This document shows, one piece after another, positions 53,508 through 61,989 of a DNA stretch of 64,000 bases. The DNA is from Idiomarina seosinensis_A (GTDB lineage Bacteria; Pseudomonadota; Gammaproteobacteria; Enterobacterales; Alteromonadaceae), in NCBI RefSeq assembly GCF_044797955.1, contig NZ_CP085211.1, positions 186,001 through 250,000 of the forward strand, given 5' to 3'. The notes under the pieces are model-generated. The model had not been told where the DNA came from. It saw only the letters and a program-made list of their open reading frames with translations, and did not search any database. The position numbers and the translations under genes are program-made. How positions within the stretch are numbered: the stretch's first letter is position 1; every line of letters starts with the position of its first letter.

Positions 53508-54820
53508 AACGCTGTATTAATAAACACCAGCGCCATTAAAACAGGACAGACATAGCGCAAATGCCAGCGCAATGCTGTTAGCCAGAAACTTTGCTGAGCA
53601 ATAAGGCGCAAGTGATTAGTACGCCGCCATAGCCAGCCAACAACCAACAAATAGAAAATACCGGAAAGGGGTAACTGAAATTGTGTTACGGCGGTAACAA
53701 CCCAGCCAAATAAGGGATCAAAGAAAAGCACCAGGCTAAACGACAGCACGGCGATAGTGGCCAGGGCCGTCATTGTCGCATTCTTGCGGCTGAGGTTTTT
53801 CTCCTCCAGTAGATAGGAAACCGGCACTTCCGCCTGTGCTATCGTCGAGGTTAAAGCCGCGATACTCAGTAAGATAAAGAACGCAAAACCAACCAGCGGG
53901 CCGACCACGCCCATACTGTTAAACAGTTCCGGTAAAATGGCAAAAATCAGCTGTCCTTCACCAATCAGCTCATCGCCGTTGGATACGTTGACACCTAACT
54001 CAATGCCGACGTACAAGGCCGGAATGATCAGTAAACCGGCCAAAAATGCTATGCTGGTATCAAGAGCGGCGACTGACAAACTCAGCCGGCCCAGCTTCGC
54101 TTTTGGCGATAGGTAAGAGCCATAAATCATCATGCCGCCCAGGCCAATAGACAACGAGAAGAAGGCCTGACCCATGGCGGCCAGATAAATTTCCGGATCA
54201 CTGAGTTGCGAAAATCGCGGTACCAGGTATGCCTGAAAACCATCGCTGGCGCCGGCCAGTGAGCCCATGTAAACAATTAGCCCCAGCAGCAGCAGAACCA
54301 GCGTTGGCATTAACCGTTTTGACCATCGCTCGATGCCGTACTCAACGCCCTGCAGCACCACCCAGCCGGTGGTCACTAAAAACAGTGCTGTGAAGCCTAA
54401 ATCCCGGGTCATTGATCCGGTAAACAAAAAGTCAGCGACAGCACTCAGACCGAGTAGGGTGGCAATATAGCCTAAAGCGTGAACCAGCATCCAACCGGCA
54501 ACGATATGATAAAAGCTCAGCATTAAGCACGAGCCAATCACATTTAAAAAACCGATACCGGCGCCCAGTGACTGGGTACCCGCCTGACTTAAACGGGCCA
54601 GAGAACGAACGGGGTTAGCGCGGCCGTGGTGGCCAATCAGCATTTCACTGTAGAGGGCCGGGATGGCCAGCACAAAGATGACTACCAGATAAACCAGTAA
54701 AAAAGCACCGCCACCGTGATTAGCAACCTGGGTGGGGAAACCCCAGATATTACCTAGGCCTACGGCTGAACCGGCAGCTGCAAGAATAAAACCTAACCGA
54801 CTGTGAAATGACTCGCGCAT
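53504..54820 (-). CDS. Sodium:neurotransmitter symporter (NSS) family transporter
   Basis: 438 aa, about eleven to twelve TM helices. LGFILAAAGSAVGLGNIWGFP forms the unwound TM1 with sodium-site residues, as in LeuT; FFSLSIGLGGMMIYGSY matches TM6. It probably imports an amino acid with sodium; substrate cannot be read. It is bracketed by coaD and pckA. No clear ribosome site was seen before the ATG. Confidence 0.92.
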   Translation of the reverse strand: MRESFHSRLGFILAAAGSAVGLGNIWGFPTQVANHGGGAFLLVYLVVIFVLAIPALYSEMLIGHHGRANPVRSLARLSQAGTQSLGAGIGFLNVIGSCLMLSFYHIVAGWMLVHALGYIATLLGLSAVADFLFTGSMTRDLGFTALFLVTTGWVVLQGVEYGIERWSKRLMPTLVLLLLGLIVYMGSLAGASDGFQAYLVPRFSQLSDPEIYLAAMGQAFFSLSIGLGGMMIYGSYLSPKAKLGRLSLSVAALDTSIAFLAGLLIIPALYVGIELGVNVSNGDELIGEGQLIFAILPELFNSMGVVGPLVGFAFFILLSIAALTSTIAQAEVPVSYLLEEKNLSRKNATMTALATIAVLSFSLVLFFDPLFGWVVTAVTQFQLPLSGIFYLLVVGWLWRRTNHLRLIAQQSFWLTALRWHLRYVCPVLMALVFINTAF

Positions 54821-55021
54821 AAAAAATTACTTACTGATTACGAAAAATACTGGCCAAGCGCGCATTCTAACGGACTGAGAGAATTTTGCCCTATCTTTTT
54901 TTACCGTGAAACGGTAACATTCGCGTCCGAATTTTAATCAAAACAGTGCTGTTTGGACGCCGATAGTAGCGCTGTTCATTTGCTTTTACGCTAAAGACCG
55001 TATTTTCAGGAGCCTTACGTC

Positions 55022-56623
55022 ATGCCAAATTTGGATTTGAGCCGCTATGGCATCAGCAACGTCCAGGAGATTGTCCACAACCCGTCTTATGATGTACTTT
55101 TCGCCGAAGAGACACGTGATGACTTACACGGGTTTGAAAAGGGAGTAACGACTGATTTAGGAGCCGTTGCCGTAGACACCGGAATTTTTACCGGGCGCTC
55201 ACCCAAAGATAAATACATTGTGCGTGATGACGTGACAAAAGACACTGTCTGGTGGTCCGATCAAGGCAAAAACGATAACAAAGCCATGTCTCAGGATACC
55301 TGGGACAGTCTTAAAGGGCTGGTTACCGGGCAATTGTCGAATAAGCGCCTGTTTGTTGTCGATACCTACTGTGGTGCTAACCCGGACAGCCGGCTGGCAG
55401 TGCGCTTTATCACCGAAGTGGCATGGCAGGCACACTTCGTTAAAAACATGTTTATCCGGCCGACAGCGGAAGAGCTGGACAGTTTTGAGCCTGATTTTGT
55501 GGTGATGAACGGAGCTAAGTGCATTAACCCGGACTGGCAAGAGCAGCAACTGAATTCAGAAAACTTTGTTGCTTTTAACCTAACCGAGAAAATTCAGTTA
55601 ATTGGCGGCACCTGGTATGGCGGCGAGATGAAAAAAGGTATGTTCTCGATGATGAACTACTTTTTGCCGCTGCAGGGTATCGCTTCAATGCACTGCTCTG
55701 CAAATGTCGGTGAAGAAGGAGACGTTGCGGTCTTTTTCGGCTTATCCGGAACTGGTAAAACAACCTTGTCGACTGATCCGAAACGCGCTCTGATCGGAGA
55801 CGATGAGCACGGCTGGGACGATGATGGCGTCTTTAACTTTGAAGGTGGTTGTTACGCCAAGACGATTAACTTATCAAAAGAAGCTGAACCGGATATTTAT
55901 AATGCCATCCGTCGTGATGCATTACTTGAAAACGTCACCGTACGGGATGATGGTCGTGTCGATTTTGATGATAATTCAAAAACCGAGAATACCCGCGTAT
56001 CTTATCCGATTTATCATATCGATAATATCGTTAAGCCAGTGTCCAAAGCAGGCCATGCGAAGAAAGTTATTTTCCTGACCGCTGATGCCTTTGGCGTGTT
56101 ACCGCCGGTTTCGAAGCTGACGAAAGAACAGGCTCAATACCACTTTTTGTCAGGTTTTACTGCTAAGTTGGCGGGTACCGAACGTGGTGTAACCGAGCCA
56201 ACTCCAACCTTTTCCAGCTGTTTTGGGGCTGCATTTTTAACCCTGCACCCGACTCAGTATGCTGAAGTGCTGGTAAAAAGAATGGAAGCGGCCGGCGCCG
56301 ATGCGTACCTGGTTAACACCGGCTGGAACGGTACGGGTAAGCGTATCTCGATTAAAGCAACGCGCGCCATCATTGATGCCATTTTAGATGGTTCCATTGA
56401 CGACGCTGATTTTGTTCAGTTGCCGTACTTCAATTTGGCTATGCCAACGACATTGTCCGGAGTCGAAGACACCGATATTCTGGATCCGCGTAATACCTAC
56501 GAAGATACCCAGGAATGGGAGGTTCGCGCGCAGGACTTAGCTCAGCGCTTTGTGGCTAACTTCGAGAAATTTACTGATACCGATAATGGCCAGAGTTTAG
56601 TTGCTGCCGGACCGCAGCTGTAA
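55022..56623 (+). CDS. pckA: Phosphoenolpyruvate carboxykinase (ATP)
   Basis: Converts oxaloacetate to phosphoenolpyruvate, the entry step of gluconeogenesis, 533 aa (E. coli 540). Kinase motif GLSGTGKTTLS, LIGDDEHGWDD and the lysine and arginine motifs TGRSPKDKYIV and GWNGTGKRIS are present. CAGGAG lies ten bases before the ATG. Ends in a strong terminator. Confidence 0.97.
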   Translation: MPNLDLSRYGISNVQEIVHNPSYDVLFAEETRDDLHGFEKGVTTDLGAVAVDTGIFTGRSPKDKYIVRDDVTKDTVWWSDQGKNDNKAMSQDTWDSLKGLVTGQLSNKRLFVVDTYCGANPDSRLAVRFITEVAWQAHFVKNMFIRPTAEELDSFEPDFVVMNGAKCINPDWQEQQLNSENFVAFNLTEKIQLIGGTWYGGEMKKGMFSMMNYFLPLQGIASMHCSANVGEEGDVAVFFGLSGTGKTTLSTDPKRALIGDDEHGWDDDGVFNFEGGCYAKTINLSKEAEPDIYNAIRRDALLENVTVRDDGRVDFDDNSKTENTRVSYPIYHIDNIVKPVSKAGHAKKVIFLTADAFGVLPPVSKLTKEQAQYHFLSGFTAKLAGTERGVTEPTPTFSSCFGAAFLTLHPTQYAEVLVKRMEAAGADAYLVNTGWNGTGKRISIKATRAIIDAILDGSIDDADFVQLPYFNLAMPTTLSGVEDTDILDPRNTYEDTQEWEVRAQDLAQRFVANFEKFTDTDNGQSLVAAGPQL

Positions 56624-56641
56624 ATAAACAAATTGTGGTTT

Positions 56642-56678
56642 AAAAAAAGGTCCCCGGTAGTGCCGGGGACCTTTTTTA
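56642..56678. terminator. Bidirectional terminator after pckA
   Basis: GGTCCCCGG / CCGGGGACC stem with a TAGTG loop, preceded by seven A and followed by six T; serves pckA and the convergent S9 peptidase. Confidence 0.9.
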
Positions 56679-56712
56679 TTGCTCGGCGGAAATTCCCGCC
56701 TGTTGCCAACCT

Positions 56713-58740
56713 TCAGTCACTGCTGTTCATGTTTTCTAAGTGGGGCAGTTCATGGGGTGGTTTAGTCTCTGCCTGCTCAACCAGAAAGCTATCCATCCAG
56801 CGCATTAGTCGTTGGCTGTAGTCCAGCTGAGCTGCCATTTTACGGTTGCCATGGCCTTCGCCGGGGTAAAGAACCAGACGTACCGGAACATTGCCGTGGG
56901 TTTTCAGGTAACGGTAAAGCTCCATTGATTGCGATGGGTGGACGCGGGTATCTTCTTTACCGTGCATGATCAAGATAGGGGTACGGGCTTGTTCAGCATA
57001 ATAGATGGGGCTTCGCTCCAGATACCATTGCCACTTCTCCCATGGGTAGCTGCGCGCATGAACCGCATGCATCTCTTTAGCAATGTCGGTAGTACCAAAC
57101 TTTGAGATGTTGTCGCTGATACCAACAAACATAACACTGGCTGCAAAATGCTCAGTTTGTTTCGTTGCGCCCCACGCTGAGGCATAGCCGCCATAAGAAC
57201 CGCCGGTAATACCAACACGATCTGGATCGGCAATTCCTTCATTCACTAAATGCTGTTTGGCATCAACGATATCGTCAAATTCTTTGCCGGCATAGTCGTT
57301 CTGGCTTAGCATCGAAAATTCAACACCACGGCCGGTGCTGCCACGGTAATTGGGGAAAAATAGCGCATAGCCTTTAGCCGCAGCGTGCTTAACCGGCGAA
57401 CCATAACGGTCCAGCCAGCCATTGCTGTAGTGGGCTTCAGGCCCGCCGTGAATGACCATTATGGTGGGGTAGGACTGACCCTGCTGATAATCTGTCGGGT
57501 ACACCAGCACACCTTCGAGCTGCAAACCGTCACGGGCTTCATACTGGACAGTTTCCTGCCGCGGCAGCGTAATTTCATCCAGCCAGGGGTTAGACACGGT
57601 CAGCCGTTCGAGCTGTGAGTCATTCAGCCGGAAGGCTTCGTTAGGATGCTCCGGGCGGTTGCCCTGCAAGCTGATATCACTAACGCCCGGCTCCCCGTCA
57701 AGACTGGTAAAAATGGCTTCGCCGGGTTCGATCAAAACGCGATTTTCAAGAAACTTTAAGGTTAACGCCTGAACTTCTGATTCAGTGCCGCGATGACCAA
57801 GCCATACCAGCTCCTGATCGGTGCGCCAGCTAAAATCACGCACCGATCCCTGATAATCCGGCAGCACATTGCGCATTTCTTCGGTCTGGGAATCCCAGAC
57901 CATCAGCGTGCCGGCAGACGGGTCGTTGTAATTTGCCGCCGCAATCAGAGCCAGATATCGGCCGTCCGGAGAAAAGTCGGCCTGGCCTAGTTTGCCGGCA
58001 GTTTCAAAACTTTGTTTTATTTCGCCGGTTGTCGTTAGTAAGTGATACTGACTGCTCATGTAGTTGTCATCGACTAACGGGGTAGGTGCTACGCGGGCCA
58101 AAATATGCTGGTTGTCGGGATGAAACTGGGCCGATAGAATATGTTGCCCGGGACCGGACACTTGTTCAGCATTCTTTTCATCAGAGCTTAGATCAACGTG
58201 GTATAAGTGAGTATAGTCCAGCTCTTCTTCATAAACTTCGGCCTTAAAGCCTTTTTCAGCTAAGGTTTTTTTGTCTTCATTGGGTTTACCTTGTGAGGTA
58301 AAAATGAGTGCTTTGCCGTCGCGGCTAAAATTATAAGCGCCAATATTACCCTCGAACTCATAAAACGACTGTACGCCGCCGCCATCAACCGGAATCCGGT
58401 ACAGTTCACTGTACTTATCCTCATCCCATTTAGCGGTAAAGTATAAGTACTCGCTATTGGGTCCAAAAGTCACGCCGGAAAAGCTCTGTTCGCGGTTCAG
58501 GTACAGTGTTTCGTTGCCCTGGCGGTCGATTAAGGCCAGCTCGGTAAAACCACTGCCGTCGTCATCCTGATAAGGGACTCTGGGGATGTATTTAAGCACC
58601 GCGGTATATTGCCCGTCCGGTGATAAATCTACCCGCGCAACCGATTGTGTGGTTACCGTTTCCAAAAGCGTCATCTCGCGCGCCTGGCCGGTAAGGGCGA
58701 AGGTCAGTAGACTGACGGTGCCCAGGGTTCTGATTAACAT
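56713..58740 (-). CDS. Secreted S9 family peptidase
   Basis: 675 aa. A signal peptide (LGTVSLLTFALTGQA) is followed by a beta-propeller (about 30-410) and an alpha/beta hydrolase domain. Catalytic Ser is in GITGGSYGGYAS, Asp in HGKEDTRVHPS and His in PGEGHGN. Related enzymes are acylaminoacyl or dipeptidyl peptidases that trim oligopeptides in the periplasm. AGGAG lies seven bases before the ATG. Confidence 0.92.
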   Translation of the reverse strand: MLIRTLGTVSLLTFALTGQAREMTLLETVTTQSVARVDLSPDGQYTAVLKYIPRVPYQDDDGSGFTELALIDRQGNETLYLNREQSFSGVTFGPNSEYLYFTAKWDEDKYSELYRIPVDGGGVQSFYEFEGNIGAYNFSRDGKALIFTSQGKPNEDKKTLAEKGFKAEVYEEELDYTHLYHVDLSSDEKNAEQVSGPGQHILSAQFHPDNQHILARVAPTPLVDDNYMSSQYHLLTTTGEIKQSFETAGKLGQADFSPDGRYLALIAAANYNDPSAGTLMVWDSQTEEMRNVLPDYQGSVRDFSWRTDQELVWLGHRGTESEVQALTLKFLENRVLIEPGEAIFTSLDGEPGVSDISLQGNRPEHPNEAFRLNDSQLERLTVSNPWLDEITLPRQETVQYEARDGLQLEGVLVYPTDYQQGQSYPTIMVIHGGPEAHYSNGWLDRYGSPVKHAAAKGYALFFPNYRGSTGRGVEFSMLSQNDYAGKEFDDIVDAKQHLVNEGIADPDRVGITGGSYGGYASAWGATKQTEHFAASVMFVGISDNISKFGTTDIAKEMHAVHARSYPWEKWQWYLERSPIYYAEQARTPILIMHGKEDTRVHPSQSMELYRYLKTHGNVPVRLVLYPGEGHGNRKMAAQLDYSQRLMRWMDSFLVEQAETKPPHELPHLENMNSSD

Positions 58741-58754
58741 GTGTTTCTCCTGCT

Positions 58755-59405
58755 TTATGGCTTATTTTGACTGCATGACTGGGTCAGTGAGCGGCGCGTT
58801 GATTCCGCTCCGCGGGCAACCAGCCTGACTTGCTGTATGGTTGCCTCAGTAATTTGTTTACGTTCGCTGCTGCTGGCATCGAAACAGTCAGCACCCGAGC
58901 TAAAGACAATTTTAACAATGGCATCGGATTGAAGCTGCGCCAGGCTGGCTGAAAACTCTTGCTCATTAATCAAGTAATCTTCCAGCTCGGCTTTAAAGTG
59001 CTCAAGTTCGCGGGCTACAGCATAACGAAACTCCCGCGAACAGCCGGTGCGCTCCTGTAGCAGTAAACGAAAAATAGCCGTATTGCTGGCCACATACTGC
59101 ATAAAGGTTTCTACCGATACCCGGATAATGGAACCACCATTATTAATTTGCTGGCGTGCCTGACGCAACAATTGCCGCAGAGTTAGTCCGCATTCATCGA
59201 CCAGGGTCAGGCCCAGCTCATCCATATTGCGAAAATGGCGATAAAACGAAGTGGGTGCGATATGAGCTTCGCGCGCAACCTCTCGCAGGCTGAGACTGGA
59301 AAAACCTGTTTCGGCGCTCAATTGATTCATTGCAGCGTCTATCAGTGCACGACGGGTTTTTTCCTTCTGCTGCGCTCGCACGCCAAGGTTTGTTGTCTTA
59401 CTCAA
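58755..59405 (-). CDS. fabR: FabR-type TetR repressor of unsaturated fatty acid genes
   Basis: About 216 aa. LGVRAQQKEKTRRALIDAA and the helix-turn-helix SLREVAREAHIAPTSFYRHF are close to E. coli FabR. The start is uncertain: TTG 59405, GTG 59453 and GTG 59381 are all in frame; the first has GTGAG nearby. FabR senses acyl chain saturation and represses unsaturated fatty acid genes. Divergent from a desaturase with a palindrome between. Confidence 0.9.
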   Translation of the reverse strand: MSKTTNLGVRAQQKEKTRRALIDAAMNQLSAETGFSSLSLREVAREAHIAPTSFYRHFRNMDELGLTLVDECGLTLRQLLRQARQQINNGGSIIRVSVETFMQYVASNTAIFRLLLQERTGCSREFRYAVARELEHFKAELEDYLINEQEFSASLAQLQSDAIVKIVFSSGADCFDASSSERKQITEATIQQVRLVARGAESTRRSLTQSCSQNKP

Positions 59406-59504
59406 CGGTGGCTCACTTTGCTTAAATTTTTTTCTGATAGTCGATACTAGCACAGGATTTTACACAATTATTGCTTGTATTTTGAAGCTAAAACCCGTAG
59501 ATTC

Positions 59505-59522
59505 AGCGTACAGCTGTACGCT
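59505..59522. promoter_or_regulatory. Candidate FabR operator
   Basis: AGCGTACAGCTGTACGCT is a perfect 18-bp palindrome in the fabR-desaturase gap. It resembles the E. coli FabR site (AGCGTACACGTGTTCGCT from memory). Confidence 0.72.
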
Positions 59523-59568
59523 AATTTGTGTATCGCTTTATTTATTGAACAATCAGGCTGTAATTTAA

Positions 59569-60702
59569 ATGAAAGAACAAACTTCTAAGCCACCCATTAT
59601 CTGGCTTAACACCTTAGTTTTCCTTATCACCTTCTTAATAGCAGCGGTTGCCGTACCCTGGTATGCCGTGAGTGTCGGTATTGACAGTAGCTTATGGTGG
59701 ATCATGCTGGCGACGCTGTGTTTTGCTGGCATTTCGATAACGGCGGGTTATCACCGATTGTGGTCTCACCGCACCTATAATGCTAATCCGGTAGTGCGCT
59801 TTGTGTTTGCAATCGGCGGAGCTCTGGCATTACAGAACAGTGCCTTACACTGGTCTTCTGACCACCGGGTTCATCACACTCATGTCGATGATAATGACAA
59901 AGACCCTTACTCAGCTCAGCGCGGGTTTTGGTATTCGCACATTGGCTGGATGCTGCGTGAGTATCACGCAAGCCTTTATAGCGACTACAACAACGTCAAA
60001 GATCTGCAGCAGGACCCGATTGTTATGTGGCAACATCGCCATTATCTGGCGTTAACGCTGTTAACTAATTTTGGCTGGCCGCTGCTGGTTGGCTTTATGG
60101 TCGGAGATATCTGGGGCGCACTGCTGGTTGTTGGTGTTCTGCGCCTGGTGCTAAATCACCATACGACATTTTTTATTAACTCTCTGGCCCATGTCTGGGG
60201 TTCGCAGCCCTATACAGATAAAAACTCAGCACGGGACAATGGTGTACTGGCGTTTCTGACATTTGGTGAAGGTTATCATAACTACCACCATATTTTTTCG
60301 GCCGACTACCGCAACGGTATTCGCTGGTGGCAGTTTGATCCCACCAAGTGGCTTATTCGTTCGTTTAGCTGGCTGGGTTTAGCCTCTGGTTTAAAACGCA
60401 GTTCGGCCTATCAGGTCGAGAAAGCCCGTTTACAAATGCAGTTACAGCGTTTGCAAAACAAGGCCTCCTCGGCGCCGGCAACACTGCTGGAGCGAGCGCA
60501 GAACCATTATGATGAGTTAGCGGTTTTATTACGTAATTACTATCAGGCGCGTAAAAAATTACTGGATGGTAAAGCAAAGCATTTACGCGAACAGGTTAAT
60601 CTGGATGCGTTAAAAGCTCAGGTAGAAGAATTGCAACAGGCCGTAGAACAACAAAAACGTCACTGGCGTCAATTGGTTAGCCAGATTAACCAGCATGCCT
60701 GA
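59569..60702 (+). CDS. Acyl-CoA/acyl-lipid delta-9 fatty acid desaturase
   Basis: 377 aa di-iron membrane enzyme making cis double bonds in saturated chains with oxygen. Three histidine boxes are visible: HRLWSH, HRVHHTH and GEGYHNYHH, with four TM helices in two pairs. After about residue 285 an unusual charged, Gln-rich coiled coil of about 90 residues follows. Similar to Pseudomonas DesB/DesC, but no reductase gene lies beside it. Regulation by the adjacent FabR-type protein is likely. Confidence 0.92.
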   Translation: MKEQTSKPPIIWLNTLVFLITFLIAAVAVPWYAVSVGIDSSLWWIMLATLCFAGISITAGYHRLWSHRTYNANPVVRFVFAIGGALALQNSALHWSSDHRVHHTHVDDNDKDPYSAQRGFWYSHIGWMLREYHASLYSDYNNVKDLQQDPIVMWQHRHYLALTLLTNFGWPLLVGFMVGDIWGALLVVGVLRLVLNHHTTFFINSLAHVWGSQPYTDKNSARDNGVLAFLTFGEGYHNYHHIFSADYRNGIRWWQFDPTKWLIRSFSWLGLASGLKRSSAYQVEKARLQMQLQRLQNKASSAPATLLERAQNHYDELAVLLRNYYQARKKLLDGKAKHLREQVNLDALKAQVEELQQAVEQQKRHWRQLVSQINQHA

Positions 60703-60785
60703 GGTTGCTGACTAAATCGCACTTGAAATTGATCGCTTTTTGTACAATACTGGTGGCAAGTTTTTGCCGCACTCAGGAGGTGCTC

Positions 60786-61097
60786 ATGGAAATTAATGGT
60801 GCAATGAATGCTGGCTTACAAGGGCTTCAGCGTGCAAGTCAGCAAGTGACTGAAGCCAGTGCCGAAATTGCTAATGCAAGCGGCCGTAACGATGTTCAGC
60901 AGCAGACTAACGCGCAGTCAGCGGGTAATACCGCAGCAACTGAAAGTGCCAGTGAAACCAGCCAGGCTGTGAGTGCTAACAACGCCACAGACAGCCTGAT
61001 TGGGTTGCAGCAAGGTGAAACCAGCTTTGAGGCAAACGCACAGACAGTAGCAACTGCTGATGAGATGTTAGGCACGCTGATTGATACCAGTGCTTAA
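60786..61097 (+). CDS. Miniature flagellar-rod-like protein, unknown
   Basis: 103 aa. The N-terminus INGAMNAGLQGLQRAS through AEIANAS looks like the first helix of flagellar rod/hook proteins, and the C-terminus SFEANAQTVATADEMLGTLID looks like their last helix (Flg_bbr_C type). The middle is a low-complexity Ser/Ala/Gln linker of about 40 residues, so the beta domain of FlgB/FlgC-class proteins is missing. AGGAGG is a near-perfect ribosome site. It precedes the HEXXH gene by 13 bases. Confidence 0.8.
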   Translation: MEINGAMNAGLQGLQRASQQVTEASAEIANASGRNDVQQQTNAQSAGNTAATESASETSQAVSANNATDSLIGLQQGETSFEANAQTVATADEMLGTLIDTSA

Positions 61098-61110
61098 TCG
61101 TTAACGCCTA

Positions 61111-61977
61111 ATGAACATAACCACAGCTTTACCGATTATACCGGCATCTCCGATGCCGGCTTCGGATTTAGTTGGACAGGACAACCAGCAGCGGTCGCTG
61201 GTACGGGAGTCTTCTGCTGCTCCTGAAAACGGAACCGCCACCGATCAAAACAGCACAAATCAACAGCGCCCAATCCGCCCGGATAAAAAGTCAGAAGCAA
61301 CAACCGCCAACAAAACCAGCTCCGAAGATGAATCAGCATCCGGTGAAGCGGCTGATACGCGTCGCCCGGAAGATAAAACAGAAGCTGATCGCACCCCTGT
61401 AGAGCAACGTGAAATAGAACAACAGCTGCGCGAACTGAAAAGCCGCGATGCTGAAGTTCGCACCCACGAGCAGGCTCATGCCGCGGTTGGAGGCCAGTAT
61501 GCCGGCAGCCCGAGTTACGAGTACGAGAGGGGTTCTGACGGTAAGTCTTATGCGGTTGGTGGCGAAGTACCAATTGATGTCAGCGTTGTGGCTGACGACC
61601 CTCAGGCAACGATACAAAAAATGACCGTTGTGCGTCGCGCGGCTCTCGCTCCTGCGGAGCCTTCTTCAGCAGATCGCGCCATTGCTGCTGACGCAGCCAC
61701 AAAAGCGGCTCAGGCACGCGCCGAGCTGGCGCAACAAAATAATATTGCCGAAGAAGAAAGCGATTCCAGCGTCAGTTCCCTTATCCGGGGGCCCATAACC
61801 AAAGCACTGGAGGAAGCCCGGCAGGAAGAGCAGACGGACAAGCCTGCAGTGGCTGCAGCAGGGGGCTACGGCTTCGAACGTAAAACCTTATCAGCCCCTG
61901 AACGTGGCGCGATGATTGCCAACTTTTACCAACAGCGGGTCAGCCCGTCGGCTTCGGGCTTCACCGCCTCAGCGTGA
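61111..61977 (+). CDS. SprA-related HEXXH family protein (putative metalloprotease)
   Basis: 288 aa. A disordered Ser/Thr/Glu-rich first third (1-85) leads to a charged helix and the motif HEQAH at residues 119-123 (HEXXH), then YEYERGSDGKSYAVGGEVPIDVS. The C-terminal part is an Ala-rich helix region. This matches the SprA-related family (CJM1_0395-like putative metalloproteases). Zinc binding is suggested by HEXXH only; activity is unproven. No signal peptide is seen. Confidence 0.8.
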   Translation: MNITTALPIIPASPMPASDLVGQDNQQRSLVRESSAAPENGTATDQNSTNQQRPIRPDKKSEATTANKTSSEDESASGEAADTRRPEDKTEADRTPVEQREIEQQLRELKSRDAEVRTHEQAHAAVGGQYAGSPSYEYERGSDGKSYAVGGEVPIDVSVVADDPQATIQKMTVVRRAALAPAEPSSADRAIAADAATKAAQARAELAQQNNIAEEESDSSVSSLIRGPITKALEEARQEEQTDKPAVAAAGGYGFERKTLSAPERGAMIANFYQQRVSPSASGFTASA

Positions 61978-61989
61978 AAACAGTCCAGT

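Noticed and set aside
60753..60769. Sigma-54-like TGGCA...TTGC sequence upstream of the mini-rod gene
   Set aside because: Only nine bases separate GG and GC; sigma-54 promoters need ten. It also forms a short GGCAA/TTGCC hairpin, so it is probably chance.
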